Assembly: GCA_035317605.1 (NCBI GenBank)
Contig: DATHGT010000190.1
Coordinates: 1-13,669 of the forward strand
Source: DATHGT01 sp035317605
GTDB lineage: Bacteria; Methylomirabilota; Methylomirabilia; Rokubacteriales; CSP1-6
Direction of reading: 5' to 3'
Length of the DNA stretch: 13,669 bases
Part shown: positions 12,732-13,669 of the stretch, in pieces
Layout: each line of letters begins with the position of its first letter
How positions within the stretch are numbered: position 1 is the first letter of the stretch
Program-made: the position numbers and the translations under genes
Notes under the pieces: generated by a model
Told to the model about the DNA's origin: nothing
Database searches by the model: none
Seen by the model: only the letters and a program-made list of their open reading frames with translations

Positions 12732-13589
12732 CTAGCCCGTCTGCATCGGCAGCGACGGGTCGGCCGCCCACTCGGACAGCGACGCGTCGTACAGCGCCAC
12801 GTCGGAACGCCCGAGCAGCGTGAGCACGAACGCGTCGCTGGACGCGGCGATCCCGCCGCCGCAGTACGTGATCACGCGTCCGGCGTCGAGCGCGCCCGAC
12901 GCGGCGAACTTCTCGCGGAGCACGTCGAGCGGCAAATACGCGTGCGTTTGGGGATCGACCAAGTCGCGGGCGGGCACGTTGGCGGTGCCCGCGATGCGGC
13001 CCGGGCGGCCGTAGCTGGTGCCGCCGGTGCCGCGGTGCTGCTCCTCGCTCAGCGCGTTCAGCACGCAGGCGCGCGCGTCGTCGAGGGCGGCGAGCACGCC
13101 CGACTTGTCGGCGATGAGCGCGGGGCGCGGGCGCGCGGTGAAGGTCCGTCGCGGCGCGGCGCCGTCGTCGGTGGCCAGCGGCCGGCCCTCGCGGGTCCAC
13201 TTCCTGAAGCCGCCGTTCAGCACCGCGGCGTCGTCGAAGCCGAAGGCCCGCAGCATCCACCAGATGCGCGCGGCCCACATGTTCACGGCGCGGTCGTAGA
13301 GCACCACGCGCGCGCCGTCGCCGATACCGTGGCGGCTCATCGCCTCGGCGAACTGCGCGGCCGGCGGCATCATGAAGCGCAGCTTCGAGTCGCGGTCGGA
13401 GAGCTCGTCCTGAAGATCGACGAAGCCGGCGCCGGGGATGTGACCTTCGGCCCACTTCGCCCGGCCCGACTCCACGCGATAGCCGCCGGGCAGGTCGGCC
13501 GGCTGGAGATAGACCGTGCACTCGACCACGCGAAGGTCAGGCTCTCCGAGATGCGCGGCGAGCCAGTCGGTCTCGACGAGTCGATTCAT
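12732..13589 (-). CDS. Two-domain sulfurtransferase (rhodanese / 3-mercaptopyruvate sulfurtransferase type)
   Basis: This 285-aa enzyme moves sulfane sulfur from thiosulfate or 3-mercaptopyruvate to a thiol or cyanide acceptor. The first, non-catalytic rhodanese domain has WAEGHIPGAGFVDLQDELSD (46-65) and VVLYDRAVNMWAARIWWMLRAFG (about 95-117). The catalytic C-terminal domain has C243 in VITYCGGGIAAS (239-250). CGGG-x-A-A/S loops favour the mercaptopyruvate type over thiosulfate rhodanese (CRKG), but substrate is not settled. The usual DAR and GHIPGA signatures of domain 2 are replaced by NAL and GRIAGT, which is unusual. Length is normal. ATG at 13589 lacks a clear ribosome site; no better start is visible. 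It converges with the hydrolase gene with 3 bp between stops. Confidence 0.9.
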   Translation of the reverse strand: MNRLVETDWLAAHLGEPDLRVVECTVYLQPADLPGGYRVESGRAKWAEGHIPGAGFVDLQDELSDRDSKLRFMMPPAAQFAEAMSRHGIGDGARVVLYDRAVNMWAARIWWMLRAFGFDDAAVLNGGFRKWTREGRPLATDDGAAPRRTFTARPRPALIADKSGVLAALDDARACVLNALSEEQHRGTGGTSYGRPGRIAGTANVPARDLVDPQTHAYLPLDVLREKFAASGALDAGRVITYCGGGIAASSDAFVLTLLGRSDVALYDASLSEWAADPSLPMQTG

Positions 13590-13592
13590 ATC

Positions 13593-13612
13593 GCGGGCGT
13601 CTTGCGGGCGTC
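13593..13612. promoter_or_regulatory. Direct repeat GCGGGCGTC x2 upstream of the sulfurtransferase
   Basis: Two perfect 9-bp copies (13593-13601 and 13604-13612) lie 11 bp apart, one helical turn, and the nearest is 3 bases from the ATG at 13589. An operator is possible, as is chance in GC-rich DNA. Confidence 0.35.
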
Positions 13613-13620
13613 AGCGCCGG

Positions 13621-13661
13621 CGGGACGCCGTGATCGCTCGATGGCGATCGACGGCGTCCCG
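13621..13661. terminator. Very stable 17-bp stem-loop at the right edge
   Basis: CGGGACGCCGT plus GATCGC (13621-13637) pairs fully with GCGATC (13644-13649) and ACGGCGTCCCG (13651-13661), with a single bulged G at 13650 and a 6-base loop. It lies 32 bases upstream of the sulfurtransferase start. It most likely ends a gene beyond the right edge, or is a structured leader; no T-run is seen on either side within the window. Confidence 0.5.
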
Positions 13662-13669
13662 GCCTCGGC

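Overview
The window is 13.7 kb of GC-rich, densely coded bacterial DNA. Its families are typical of soil or subsurface heterotrophs: a SsuABC/TauABC-type transporter, CaiB-type CoA transferase, luciferase-like monooxygenase, Rieske oxygenase, alpha/beta hydrolase and CSLREA-type secreted protein. The mix recalls uncultivated soil lineages such as Rokubacteria or related proteobacteria-like groups, but no marker gene is present, so the phylum is not fixed. There is no rRNA, tRNA, CRISPR array or recognisable insertion sequence.

Layout, left to right. Bases 1-100 hold, on the minus strand, the first 33 codons of a TIR-domain protein that runs off the edge. A 344-bp gap follows. Then comes a three-gene plus-strand ABC importer operon: ATPase (445-1224), permease (1221-1997) and secreted binding protein (2019-2981), with a strong hairpin at the permease/binding-protein junction. 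Next are two unrelated secreted proteins: a 785-aa CSLREA/beta-helix/LamG protein (3134-5491) and a 214-aa protein made of two copies of a small beta-rich domain (5651-6295).

Converging on these is a minus-strand operon read 8980 to 6306: family III CoA transferase, PPOX-fold small flavoprotein, and luciferase-like monooxygenase. A 300-bp divergent control region (about 8990-9289) separates it from a plus-strand gene for a small exported two-cysteine protein (9290-9625). This region carries a consistent leaderless sigma-70-type promoter for the CoA transferase and a good sigma-54-type match for the small protein. A large imperfect hairpin (9646-9695) closes the small gene.

The right part is a tightly overlapping plus-strand operon: SAM methyltransferase (9797-10615), Rieske non-haem iron oxygenase (10609-11910) and alpha/beta hydrolase with an Asp nucleophile (11907-12728). 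It converges, with 3 bp between stops, on a minus-strand two-domain sulfurtransferase (12732-13589). The far right end carries direct repeats and a 17-bp-stem hairpin.

Taken together, the importer, the CoA transferase/PPOX/LLM operon and the methyltransferase/Rieske/hydrolase operon suggest uptake and oxidative breakdown or modification of small organic molecules. No substrate can be named from sequence. I see no complete novel defence or mobile system. The strongest leads are the cut-off TIR gene, the methyltransferase-Rieske-hydrolase operon and several well-formed non-coding elements.
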